Origin: Bacteroidales bacterium
GTDB taxonomy: Bacteria > Bacteroidota > Bacteroidia > Bacteroidales > WCHB1-69
DNA length: 6,995 bases
Assembly (NCBI GenBank): GCA_031266895.1
Contig: JAISAD010000177.1
Coordinates: forward strand, 1-6,995
Direction of reading: 5' to 3'
The stretch's first letter is position 1. Each line of letters starts with the position of its first letter. A model generated the notes under the pieces. It saw only the letters and a list, made by a program, of their open reading frames with translations. It was not told the DNA's origin and searched no databases. Made by a program: the position numbers and the translations under genes. Shown one piece after another: positions 1-6,920 of the stretch.

Positions 1-1
1 A

Positions 2-781
2 AATCCTGATGCTGCAAAACATACACCCTATCAATACTGGTGGGGAGGCCTGAATGACTCGCGCATTTACAACTGTGAGGATAATTTGCGCTTGATGAGC
101 ATGATTAAATCATTGCATCGCCGCACCGCCGAACAGTTGATTGCAGAAAATCGTTATGCAGAGGCCGAAAAGGTGCTCGATCATGCCAATCAATTACTGC
201 CCGATGAAATTATACCCTACAAATTGTCGGGACAACAGATGATCACCCTCACCTCGGTCATGCAGGCACAAGCCTACCTGAACATTCCTTCGGAAGCAGC
301 ACAACAGAAAGGTTACCAAATGATGGATAGAATATTGCAATATTGCGCTAAGGAATTTGACTGGTTTGACAAAGCCAATGATCGCGCTATAGCGCTCTAT
401 CAAAGCGAAATATCGGGTAATTTCATGTTGTTCAATATGTTGCTGCAATCTTTAGATTCTACTCAGCTGTTACAGTTGAAAAAGAGTTTTGAACAGTTGC
501 ATCTCGACAAAACCGGCATGAAGCAGATTAAGCGTTTCAGCCAGCAACTGTCAAGCGATATCGGTAATCTGCAAGAATCATCGAAGCAACAATCCATTTT
601 CCGTAGCTTTATAGATATAAAACGGATTGAAATGCTGGCACAAATTACCGGCAACACCGAATTGGAAAAAGCCGCTATGGAAACCATTGAGATGCACTTG
701 AAAACCATTGGCAGTATGAGTCCCCCCATGGCCGACTACTGTCGTCAATTACTTGGCAGCGATTTATCGTTGTATTACTAG
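2..781 (+). CDS. DUF2723 / GT117-like membrane protein, C-terminal fragment (5' end outside window)
   Basis: This reading frame is open from the first bases of the window to a TAG stop, giving 259 visible residues. A TTG at 86 can be read as a start, but the frame continues upstream without a stop (NPDAAKHTPYQYWWGGLNDS...), so this is the 3' part of a longer gene. The segment WWGGLNDSRIYNCEDNLRLM, followed by an alpha-helical TPR-like stretch (AEQLIAENRYAEAEKVLDHA, then a Pro-Asp turn), resembles the soluble C-terminus that follows the multi-TM part of Bacteroidetes DUF2723 proteins. Those proteins are annotated as GT117 or protein O-mannosyltransferase-like and are usually about 1000 residues long. 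No membrane segment or catalytic motif is visible here, so the activity cannot be judged. The C-terminal ~150 residues are Gln/Leu-rich helices. A strong hairpin follows the stop, so this gene probably ends its transcript. The family call rests on remembered similarity; a generic TPR protein is the alternative. Confidence 0.72.
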   Translation, partial: NPDAAKHTPYQYWWGGLNDSRIYNCEDNLRLMSMIKSLHRRTAEQLIAENRYAEAEKVLDHANQLLPDEIIPYKLSGQQMITLTSVMQAQAYLNIPSEAAQQKGYQMMDRILQYCAKEFDWFDKANDRAIALYQSEISGNFMLFNMLLQSLDSTQLLQLKKSFEQLHLDKTGMKQIKRFSQQLSSDIGNLQESSKQQSIFRSFIDIKRIEMLAQITGNTELEKAAMETIEMHLKTIGSMSPPMADYCRQLLGSDLSLYY

Positions 782-803
782 CTAAGTAAGGTTTTCCCAT
801 TAG

Positions 804-848
804 TAACCACGGGGCTGATAATTGGCGTTGGCCTCGTGTGTTATTTTG
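804..848 (+). terminator. Intrinsic terminator after the DUF2723-like gene
   Basis: The arm TAAC-CACGGGGC (804-815) pairs with GCCTCGTG-T-GTTA (831-843). This gives eight inner pairs (one G-T wobble) and four outer pairs, with a single bulged T at 839. The loop is 15 nt and can close further by weak pairs. A short TTTT tract follows at 844-847. The hairpin starts 22 nt after the TAG stop, in the expected place for a rho-independent terminator. It separates the upstream gene from the wall-hydrolase operon. The U-tract is short, so termination may be partial. Confidence 0.6.
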
Positions 849-927
849 TCTTATATTTAGCAATAACTAACTATCTGATATTCAATATATATCAAAATCA
901 ATATTCCATGATTTAAAAAAAATGATA

Positions 928-954
928 TTGGAGTGGTATATAACGATAATTTTG
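928..954 (+). promoter_or_regulatory. Candidate Bacteroidetes-type promoter for the wall-hydrolase operon
   Basis: TAATTTTG at 947-954 is an exact match to the Bacteroidetes -7 consensus TAnnTTTG. A TTG at 928-930 could act as the -33 element, but the 16-nt spacer is shorter than the usual 19-21 or so. Transcription would start near 960, leaving a leader of about 70 nt before the ATG at 1032. A second, weaker arrangement is TTTG at 960-963 with ATTATTTG at 985-992. The region is very AT-rich, so chance matches are possible. Confidence 0.4.
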
Positions 955-967
955 TTATTTTTGAACT

Positions 968-1012
968 CTGATAAAACAGATCCGATTATTTGGTTAGTTT
1001 CTTGATTATCAG
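968..1012 (+). repeat. Inverted repeat in the presumed 5' leader of the operon
   Basis: CTGATAA (968-974) is the exact reverse complement of TTATCAG (1006-1012), with 31 nt between. If transcription starts near 960, both arms lie in the mRNA leader just ahead of the start codon at 1032 and could form a long-loop stem. They could also be half-sites for a DNA-binding protein. The stem is weak (two G-C pairs of seven), and I recognise no known riboswitch or RNA family here. Confidence 0.3.
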
Positions 1013-1031
1013 TAAAATAATAAAAGTACTC

Positions 1032-2087
1032 ATGAAAAAAGCGCTCACATTGCTTCTGGTATATACGGCGATTGCGGTTAATGCGCAATACAGCGACAAG
1101 GATGTACGTGCATACGTAGATCAGTATTCGATGCTGGCTGTGCAGAACATGAAAGAGTATAAAGTACCTGCCAGCATCACGATGGCGCAGGCTATTTTGG
1201 AGAGCGCTTGCGGTACAAGCAGGCTGGCACGCGAGGGTAATAATCACTTCGGAATCAAATGCCACAAAGAATGGAATGGAGATACGCTGCACAAAAATGA
1301 TGATTCGCAGGACGAATGTTTTCGCAAATATGACAAGGTAGAGGAATCGTTTGACGACCACTCCCTTTTCCTGACCACCCGCTACCGCTATAATGCATTG
1401 TTTCAATTGGATATAATGGACTATAAGGCGTGGGCACACGGCTTGAAAATGGCCGGCTATGCCACCAATCCGCAATATCCCACTCTATTGATTAATTTGA
1501 TAGAGCGTTATCAACTGTTCGCATTAGACAGCATGACACTGCCTCAAAATCAAAATTCAGCAAACCGTTCCCAAAAGCCGGCCGTGGAAAAATATTCCAC
1601 TGTTTCCGAGCCGCGCAAAGTTGTGAAACCCGTACAATTGTCCGTAGCCTCGCCAACTGGAGACACAATGATGCAAAAAAGCACCACTCTTACTCGTTTT
1701 ACGGCTGCAGAAGACCAGTTTCCCAAAGAAGATTATCCATTTACTGACCGCAAAGTGTATGTCAATAACGGTACCCTGTTTGTAATTGCCGGCGCCGGTG
1801 ATACCTATGCCTCCATTGCTGCCGATGTACAGGATACGGAAACCAAACTGCGCAAATATAATGATGTGGACAATAAAGCCCGGCTTTCTCCCGGCGAAGT
1901 TATTTACATAGAATACAAGGCAAAATATAATGACATACATCAATATGAAGTAGTCGGCAACGAAACGTTGCATTATATTTCTCAAAAGTATGCAGTCAGG
2001 ATGCTGTATTTGTTGAAATATAATGATGTAGAACTGATTCCGCATCAGGGAGCTACTATTTTATTAAAAGAAAAATCAGTAAAATAA
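1032..2087 (+). CDS. Exported glucosaminidase (peptidoglycan hydrolase) with two LysM-like repeats
   Basis: This 351-residue protein is predicted to cleave the glycan strand of peptidoglycan in the periplasm. Residues 1-18 form a signal peptide (MKK, hydrophobic 4-16, ...VNA|Q), leaving an N-terminal Gln as in the Bacteroidetes Q-rule. Residues ~25-165 are a glucosaminidase domain (PF01832 type): AQAILESACGTSRLA holds the likely catalytic Glu57, followed by NNHFGIKC (70-77) and AGYATNPQYP (141-150). Cys77 and Cys96 are placed to form a disulfide. A low-complexity linker (~167-240) precedes LysM-like units at ~242-296 and ~303-348, which would bind the wall. ATG 1032 is chosen over an in-frame TTG at 990 because it begins a proper signal peptide. 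There is no clear ribosome-binding site, only A-rich sequence. The gene ends 3 nt before the next, so it is probably the first gene of an operon. It is not a T9SS cargo by sequence: no C-terminal sorting domain is seen. Confidence 0.9.
   Translation: MKKALTLLLVYTAIAVNAQYSDKDVRAYVDQYSMLAVQNMKEYKVPASITMAQAILESACGTSRLAREGNNHFGIKCHKEWNGDTLHKNDDSQDECFRKYDKVEESFDDHSLFLTTRYRYNALFQLDIMDYKAWAHGLKMAGYATNPQYPTLLINLIERYQLFALDSMTLPQNQNSANRSQKPAVEKYSTVSEPRKVVKPVQLSVASPTGDTMMQKSTTLTRFTAAEDQFPKEDYPFTDRKVYVNNGTLFVIAGAGDTYASIAADVQDTETKLRKYNDVDNKARLSPGEVIYIEYKAKYNDIHQYEVVGNETLHYISQKYAVRMLYLLKYNDVELIPHQGATILLKEKSVK
1854..2029 (+). repeat. Thrice-repeated KYND motif with near-identical codons in the LysM region
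   Basis: AAATATAATGATGT occurs exactly at 1854-1867 and 2016-2029, both in frame as Lys-Tyr-Asn-Asp-Val, one inside each LysM-like unit. The first 11 bases recur at 1923-1933, again in frame (KYNDI), in the spacer between the units. Asn is common at this helix position in LysM domains, which explains the protein match. The identical codons across three copies suggest internal duplication or limited codon choice. Confidence 0.6.
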
Positions 2088-2090
2088 AAG

Positions 2091-3053
2091 ATGCCTAAGC
2101 GACACCTGTTTTTTAATCCGAAAACCCTTTCGTTTGAGAAAGTAAAGGTATCTTTCAAAGATATGTTAAAAAAGGCACTCTGGTTTTTGATTACTACACT
2201 CTCGTTTGCTATCCTGATTATATGGCTCTTATTTTATTTTATCAACTCACCGCGTGAAAAAATACTGGAACGCGAAAATAACGAATTGCGCGGAGAAATT
2301 GAACGCTTGGATAAAAAATTGAGTGTGATGAACAGCGCCCTGAAAGAGTTGCAGACAAAAGATGCCAACGTATATCGTGCCATTTTTGAAATCAACCCCA
2401 GTGAAGCCATAAAGCAATACGACCTGCTTTATGATGCCACAGCCGCAGGCCCGCGCACCCACAATGAAGCAATACAACTCTTGGAAAATATCAACAGCAA
2501 AACCAATAATATCATTGTACGAATAGCACTGGAATCGCAGTCACTGGACACGCTGGCTCAGTTGGCCAAACGTAAAGTGGATATGCTCGCCTCCGTACCG
2601 GCCATTCGCCCCATTAAAAATATGACACAAATTAACTCCGGCTTTGGCTACCGTTACCACCCGATTCTGAAAACATTGCGTATGCACACCGGTGTAGATA
2701 TTGCCGCCGAGCGTGGTACACCTGTCTATGCTGCTGCCGACGGAGTAGTGGCGAATGAAGGGGGAACTTCAGGCTACGGCATCGTGGTGCTCATCAACCA
2801 TGGATATTCCTACCAAACCCTGTATGCCCACCTGTCGAAAAAAGCAGTTAATCCGGGCAAACGGGTAAAACGCGGAGAATTGATAGGCTATGTAGGTAAC
2901 ACCGGCCTCTCCGTTGGTCCCCACCTGCATTACGAAGTGATTAAAAACGGCATAAAAGTCAACCCTGTGCACTACTTCTTCAACGATATTACTCCCGCCG
3001 AATACGATGCCATTCTTAAATCATCAAAACAAGTTAACCAATCCCTTTCGTAA
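2091..3053 (+). CDS. Membrane-anchored M23 (LytM-type) metallopeptidase, active site complete
   Basis: A 320-residue zinc endopeptidase expected to cut peptide cross-links of peptidoglycan from the outer face of the inner membrane. Residues 1-28 are a basic cytoplasmic tail carrying FFNPKTLSFEKV, a short motif I recall from a widespread Bacteroidetes M23 family. Residues 29-51 are one TM helix, and ~55-90 are a heptad-like coiled coil (ERENNELRGEIERL). A helical linker reaches ~170. The M23 domain begins at INSGFGYR (181-188). Zinc ligands are His199 and Asp203 (MHTGVDIAA) and His280 of HLH; catalytic histidines are His247 (YAHL) and His278. All five are present, so it should be active. The start ATG lies 3 nt after the previous stop, with AAAAG just upstream. 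The coiled coil suggests dimerisation or partner binding, as in other LytM regulators of division, but that role is inference. Confidence 0.93.
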   Translation: MPKRHLFFNPKTLSFEKVKVSFKDMLKKALWFLITTLSFAILIIWLLFYFINSPREKILERENNELRGEIERLDKKLSVMNSALKELQTKDANVYRAIFEINPSEAIKQYDLLYDATAAGPRTHNEAIQLLENINSKTNNIIVRIALESQSLDTLAQLAKRKVDMLASVPAIRPIKNMTQINSGFGYRYHPILKTLRMHTGVDIAAERGTPVYAAADGVVANEGGTSGYGIVVLINHGYSYQTLYAHLSKKAVNPGKRVKRGELIGYVGNTGLSVGPHLHYEVIKNGIKVNPVHYFFNDITPAEYDAILKSSKQVNQSLS

Positions 3054-3054
3054 A

Positions 3055-3990
3055 ATGAAGCCGAAAAATGCCAAAATAATGTGGAAAAATATTCGTAAAT
3101 TTTTCGGTCTGCTCAAACTAAACTGGAAAACCAAATATAGGTTAGTAATCAGAAATGATACCACACATCAGGATAAATTGACAATGCTGCTCAGTCCCAA
3201 AAATGTATTTGTAGTAAGCGTTACAGCGGCAGTCATTCTTATTACATTGACAGCCATGCTAATATCCTTTACTCCTCTGCGTGTTTATGTACCCGGTTAC
3301 ACTACGCCTGATGAGTACCGCCTCTATAAGCGAATGGCACATCGTGTGGATTCTCTGGACAATCTTTTTCGCATTAACCAGCAATATTACGACAATTTGG
3401 ATCGCATCTTAAATGACAGGCAAATCCCTGATGAAGAGGAAAAACCGGTGGAGACAAATACGCGGGATAGTGAAAAAGAGTTGTTTGTATCTACATCGGA
3501 AAATCAAAAAGCTGAAGCCGAAATTAGAACCGAAGCAGCTAAGCTGCTAGCGCAACAAGACGCCATTGCACCGCTGACCATCCAAAATCAAACGCTGTCG
3601 GTACGCGCCAGACTTAATTCGCTCAACTTTGTTCCACCTCTGCATGGCGTGGCAATTACCGATTTTGATCCGAATAAAAATCACTATGGGATTGATATTC
3701 TGGCTAAACAGGGAGATGCGGTGTGCTGTGTAGCCGATGGTGTTATTGTCTATACCGGTTTCGATGCCGCATTAGGTTATGTGGTAGTGATACAACATAA
3801 CGGCAATGTGCTTTCAGTCTATAAACGCAATGCCAAACTGCTTAAAAGAGATGGCTATATTGTTACAGCCGGCGAACCGATTGCACAAGCGGGCAGTAGC
3901 GGCATAAGCGAAACCGGTACCCATTTGCATTTTGAAATGTGGTATAACGGCTATCCTGTCAATCCGCTTAATTATCTCCCTCTAAAGTAA
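3055..3990 (+). CDS. Membrane-anchored M23-family protein with a substituted catalytic histidine
   Basis: A 311-residue protein with an inside-out layout: a basic cytoplasmic region of ~50 residues containing WKTKYRLVIRND, one TM helix (~51-72), FTPLRVYVPGY directly after it, a helical stalk (~86-122), an acidic low-complexity linker (~123-165), and a C-terminal M23 domain (~193-307). Zinc ligands are intact: His210 and Asp214 (HYGIDI) and His292 of HLH, with His290 also present. The Y-x-H motif that normally carries the other catalytic His reads YKRN, so Arg258 (CGC) replaces His; the change from CAC would be one base. Reduced or absent peptidase activity, or a regulatory role, is possible. 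Adjacent Cys224-Cys225 sit where small residues are usual. ATG 3055 is preferred: it follows the previous stop by one base, whereas ATG 3007 would overlap that gene by 47 nt and add a non-homologous-looking extension. ATG 3079 is also possible. Confidence 0.9.
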   Translation: MKPKNAKIMWKNIRKFFGLLKLNWKTKYRLVIRNDTTHQDKLTMLLSPKNVFVVSVTAAVILITLTAMLISFTPLRVYVPGYTTPDEYRLYKRMAHRVDSLDNLFRINQQYYDNLDRILNDRQIPDEEEKPVETNTRDSEKELFVSTSENQKAEAEIRTEAAKLLAQQDAIAPLTIQNQTLSVRARLNSLNFVPPLHGVAITDFDPNKNHYGIDILAKQGDAVCCVADGVIVYTGFDAALGYVVVIQHNGNVLSVYKRNAKLLKRDGYIVTAGEPIAQAGSSGISETGTHLHFEMWYNGYPVNPLNYLPLK

Positions 3991-4040
3991 AACGTACTGC
4001 TATATTTTTTTTAGTCTGTTTTTGAACCTGATTTCACCCT

Positions 4041-6863
4041 TTACACTTTCCCTTTCAAGAATTGCCCCGTATAAGAATTTTCACATTTGACAATATCCTC
4101 AGGAACACCCTCAAATACAATATGCCCGCCTTCATTTCCGCCTTCAGGGCCGAGATCAATAATCCAGTCGGCACATTTTAGTATTTCGAGGTTGTGTTCA
4201 ATTACAATAACCGAATTGCCTCGCTCGATCAGGCGATTTAGGGAGTTGTAGAGCACATTGATGTCGTGAAAGTGAAGTCCGGTAGTAGGTTCGTCAAAAA
4301 TAAAAAGGGCATGTTGCTGTGCCTCGCCTTGTCCTAAAAAATAGGCTAACTTGACTCGCTGCGCTTCTCCGCCCGATAACGAAGAAGAGGATTGACCCAA
4401 TTTGAGATAGCCCAGCCCGACATCCTGCAAAGGTTGCATCTTGCTTATGATATTGTTAATTAATTTATTAGAGGGTAATGAACGAAAAAAAAGCATTGCT
4501 TGATTGACAGTCATATTCAAAATGTCGCTAATGGTCTGTTCATTTACTTTAATATCAAGCACTTCGTTCTTGAAACGATTCCCGTTGCATTCACTGCACA
4601 GCAAATCCACATCAGCCATAAATTGCATGCTGATATGCACGATGCCTTCGCCTTCACACTCTTCACAACGACCGCCGGGTGTGTTGAAAGAGAAAAATCC
4701 CGGCTTGTAATTACGCATTTTGGATAAGGGTTGCGAAGCATACAGCTCTCGAATATCGTCATAAACTTTGCAATAAGTGGCCGGATTGGAACGTGAGGAA
4801 CGTCCGATAGGATTTTGATCTACTAAAAGTATCTCTGTAATTTTAGTCAAGTCGGCATTGATCTTAGAAAGTTGTCCCGGCTTTTCGCCCGGCAACTCTT
4901 TCAATTTAAGCAACGCCGGATAAAGAATGTTTTTGATAAGAGTACTTTTGCCCGAACCGCTGACCCCGCTTATCGCTACAAAGGCTTCCAATGGAATTTT
5001 GACATGTACATTTTTTAAGTTATGCTCTCTCGCACCAGTGATTTCTACATAATTTCGCCATTTTCTACGTTTCTTCGGCGCTTTTATACTCATGGAGTTA
5101 ACCGCTTTTTTTGCGGTACTACGCAAATAGGCTGCTGTGAGGCTGTTCGGCTGTTGTAATAACTCCTTAAAAGTGCCGCTAAATACCACTTCGCCGCCCA
5201 GTCGTCCGGCTTGCGGCCCAATATCTATGATATAGTCGGCAGCGCGAATAATCTCCTCATCATGCTCCACCACCACCACTGTATTGCCAATATCGCGCAG
5301 TCGATGTAATACCCGTATCAGATTTTGCGTATCGCGTGCATGTAATCCGATACTCGGCTCGTCTAAAATGTAGAGAGAGCCTACCAAGCTGCTGCCCAAC
5401 GAAGTGGCCAGATTGATGCGTTGTGATTCGCCACCCGACAGCGTCTTGCTCAATCGGTTAAGTGTAAGGTAACCCAAGCCTACATCAACTAAAAATCCGA
5501 GTCTGTTTACTAACTCCGTAATAATAAGTTGCGAAATGTTTTTTTCGGTTTCATTTTCATATTTAAACGATTTGAAAAAGTCGTACAACGTATCAATAGG
5601 CTGTAATATTAATTGCATAATGGATTTGCCCGCTACCTGTACATATCCGGCATCTTTACGCAGTCGAGTACCCTGACAATCAGGGCAGAGTGTCAGCCCT
5701 CGATAGCGTGCTTGCATCACTCTGTACTGTATTTTGTAAATATTCTCTTCCACAAACTTGAAAAATTGCATAACCCCCTTTACCCCGGCTGTTTCGTTGC
5801 CATTCCACAGCAGGTCAAATTCCGCCTTGCTAAGCGCTTCTATAGCCCTATGCACCGGAAAGTTGAGGTGTATTGCCTTTTTAATAAAGTACTCTTTCCA
5901 TTCTGATGACTTTTCGCCGCGCCAGCATACTACTGCTCCCTCATATACAGACAGCGATTTGTCGGGAATTGCCAAATCGGGGTCGATACCCTCAATCATG
6001 CCTGTGCCTCCGCAAATTTTGCATGCACCGTGGGGATTGGTAAAACTGAAGAAATTAGAGGAAGGTTCTTCAAATGTAAGACCATCCATTTCGAATCGAT
6101 TGTTAAAATGGCGTTGTATAACAGACTCCTCCTCATTCTCAATTTGTAGCGTACAGCTGCCTTTTCCTTCATTAAATGCCGTGTTGATAGAGTCGATGAT
6201 GCGTTCGCGATTTTTCTCGAAAGAGGTAACTTTAAAACGGTCGATGAGTGTGAAAATGACAGCATTTTTGCTGATGTGCTTCTGGCTGCTCAAATCTTCA
6301 ATATTCGTCAGATTTTTGTTATAAATTACGCGACTGAATCCCTGCTGTTTAAGTATTTCCAATTGTTCGCAAATGGTACGTCCGGACACAATACGCAATG
6401 GCGCCAGCAGGTACACTTTTGCTTCGGCAGGCAGTTGAATTATAGCGCGTATTACATCCTGCACATTTTCGCGTTTTACTTCCTTGCCGCTTGTCGGGGA
6501 ATAAGTGTGTCCGATACGTGCATAAAGGAGTTTCAAGTATTCGTAAATTTCGCTGGTAGTACCTACGGTAGATCGCGGATTACGCGAAACAACCCGCTGC
6601 TCAATGGCAATGGCAGGTGGAATGCCCAAAACTGCCTCCACATCGGGCTTTGACAATTTGCCCATAAATTGCCGCGCATAAGAACTTAAACTCTCAACAT
6701 AACGCCGCTGCCCTTCGGCATAGAGCGTATCAAATGCCAATGAAGACTTTCCAGATCCCGATAATCCAGTGATAACCACCAATTTATTGCGTGGTATGGT
6801 AACATCTATTCCTTTTAAATTATTGACTTTTGCCCCTTTAATAATAATCTGCGCTTCACTCAT
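4041..6863 (-). CDS. uvrA: Excinuclease ABC subunit A (UvrA), full length
   Basis: This 940-residue protein is the damage-sensing ATPase of nucleotide excision repair; dimeric UvrA loads UvrB on distorted DNA in the cytoplasm. It carries two ABC modules. The first has Walker A GLSGSGKSS (33-41) and signature LSGGESQR (~470) with LDEPSIGLH. The second has Walker A GVSGSGKST (~630) and signature LSGGEAQR (~829) with FDEPTTGLHFHD. The UvrB-binding region (~120-245) is present, so this is not a truncated UvrA2-type paralogue. The C-terminal zinc module CEEC-x19-CSEC (~730-755) is complete. The first zinc module keeps only GACKIC (~278); the preceding CxxC is replaced (NRFEMDGLTF). CPDCQGTRL lies at ~391. 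ATG 6863 is preferred over a TTG one codon upstream. The gene converges on the M23 operon with a 50-nt gap, and I see no functional link between them. Confidence 0.98.
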   Translation of the reverse strand: MSEAQIIIKGAKVNNLKGIDVTIPRNKLVVITGLSGSGKSSLAFDTLYAEGQRRYVESLSSYARQFMGKLSKPDVEAVLGIPPAIAIEQRVVSRNPRSTVGTTSEIYEYLKLLYARIGHTYSPTSGKEVKRENVQDVIRAIIQLPAEAKVYLLAPLRIVSGRTICEQLEILKQQGFSRVIYNKNLTNIEDLSSQKHISKNAVIFTLIDRFKVTSFEKNRERIIDSINTAFNEGKGSCTLQIENEEESVIQRHFNNRFEMDGLTFEEPSSNFFSFTNPHGACKICGGTGMIEGIDPDLAIPDKSLSVYEGAVVCWRGEKSSEWKEYFIKKAIHLNFPVHRAIEALSKAEFDLLWNGNETAGVKGVMQFFKFVEENIYKIQYRVMQARYRGLTLCPDCQGTRLRKDAGYVQVAGKSIMQLILQPIDTLYDFFKSFKYENETEKNISQLIITELVNRLGFLVDVGLGYLTLNRLSKTLSGGESQRINLATSLGSSLVGSLYILDEPSIGLHARDTQNLIRVLHRLRDIGNTVVVVEHDEEIIRAADYIIDIGPQAGRLGGEVVFSGTFKELLQQPNSLTAAYLRSTAKKAVNSMSIKAPKKRRKWRNYVEITGAREHNLKNVHVKIPLEAFVAISGVSGSGKSTLIKNILYPALLKLKELPGEKPGQLSKINADLTKITEILLVDQNPIGRSSRSNPATYCKVYDDIRELYASQPLSKMRNYKPGFFSFNTPGGRCEECEGEGIVHISMQFMADVDLLCSECNGNRFKNEVLDIKVNEQTISDILNMTVNQAMLFFRSLPSNKLINNIISKMQPLQDVGLGYLKLGQSSSSLSGGEAQRVKLAYFLGQGEAQQHALFIFDEPTTGLHFHDINVLYNSLNRLIERGNSVIVIEHNLEILKCADWIIDLGPEGGNEGGHIVFEGVPEDIVKCENSYTGQFLKGKV

Positions 6864-6888
6864 CAAAAAATTTTCTGAAATTTGGGCG

Positions 6889-6920
6889 CAAATGTACGTG
6901 AAATTTTTGAAATGCGTAAA
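6889..6920 (-). promoter_or_regulatory. Predicted uvrA promoter (Bacteroidetes -33/-7 type)
   Basis: On the minus strand TACATTTG (6896-6889) matches the -7 consensus TAnnTTTG exactly, inside CGTACATTTGCG, a context often seen ahead of Bacteroidetes genes. TTTA at 6920-6917 is one base from the -33 TTTG, with a 20-nt spacer, which is the expected distance. Transcription would begin near 6882, giving a leader of about 20 nt before ATG 6863. There is no Shine-Dalgarno sequence, only an A/T-rich leader. Confidence 0.55.

Larger units (their letters stand above)
1032..3990 (+). other. Predicted three-gene cell-wall hydrolase operon
   Basis: Three same-strand genes follow each other with gaps of 3 nt (2088-2090) and 1 nt (3054), too short for separate promoters to be likely. 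All three products are predicted to act on peptidoglycan outside the cytoplasm: a secreted glycan-strand hydrolase, then two single-TM M23 proteins. The unit is bounded by the terminator at 804-848 upstream and by convergent uvrA downstream. Co-transcription is inferred from spacing; no internal terminator was seen. Confidence 0.75.

Noticed and set aside
985..992. ATTATTTG as a second -7 element with TTTG at 960-963
   Set aside because: The TA of the consensus is not matched; the exact TAATTTTG at 947-954 is a better candidate.
990..1031. In-frame TTG start giving 14 extra residues to the glucosaminidase
   Set aside because: The extension would bury the signal peptide; ATG 1032 begins a standard MKK signal sequence.
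882..1475. 197-residue minus-strand open frame opposite the glucosaminidase
   Set aside because: It covers the signal peptide and catalytic domain of a clearly real gene and has no family features of its own.
1557..2045. 162-residue minus-strand frame opposite the LysM region
   Set aside because: Antisense shadow of a supported gene, with composition typical of reverse-frame translation.
3007..3054. Upstream ATG for the second M23 gene
   Set aside because: It would overlap the previous gene by 47 nt and add residues encoded by that gene's 3' end; ATG 3055 directly after the stop is the natural coupled start.
3986..4012. Possible terminator AGTA-AAACG-TACT followed by a run of eight T after the operon
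   Set aside because: The stem has only four pairs, too weak to call, although the T-run suggests some termination between the convergent genes.
5758..6324. 188-residue plus-strand open frame inside uvrA
   Set aside because: It lies antisense to well-conserved UvrA coding sequence and shows no recognisable domain; a shadow frame.
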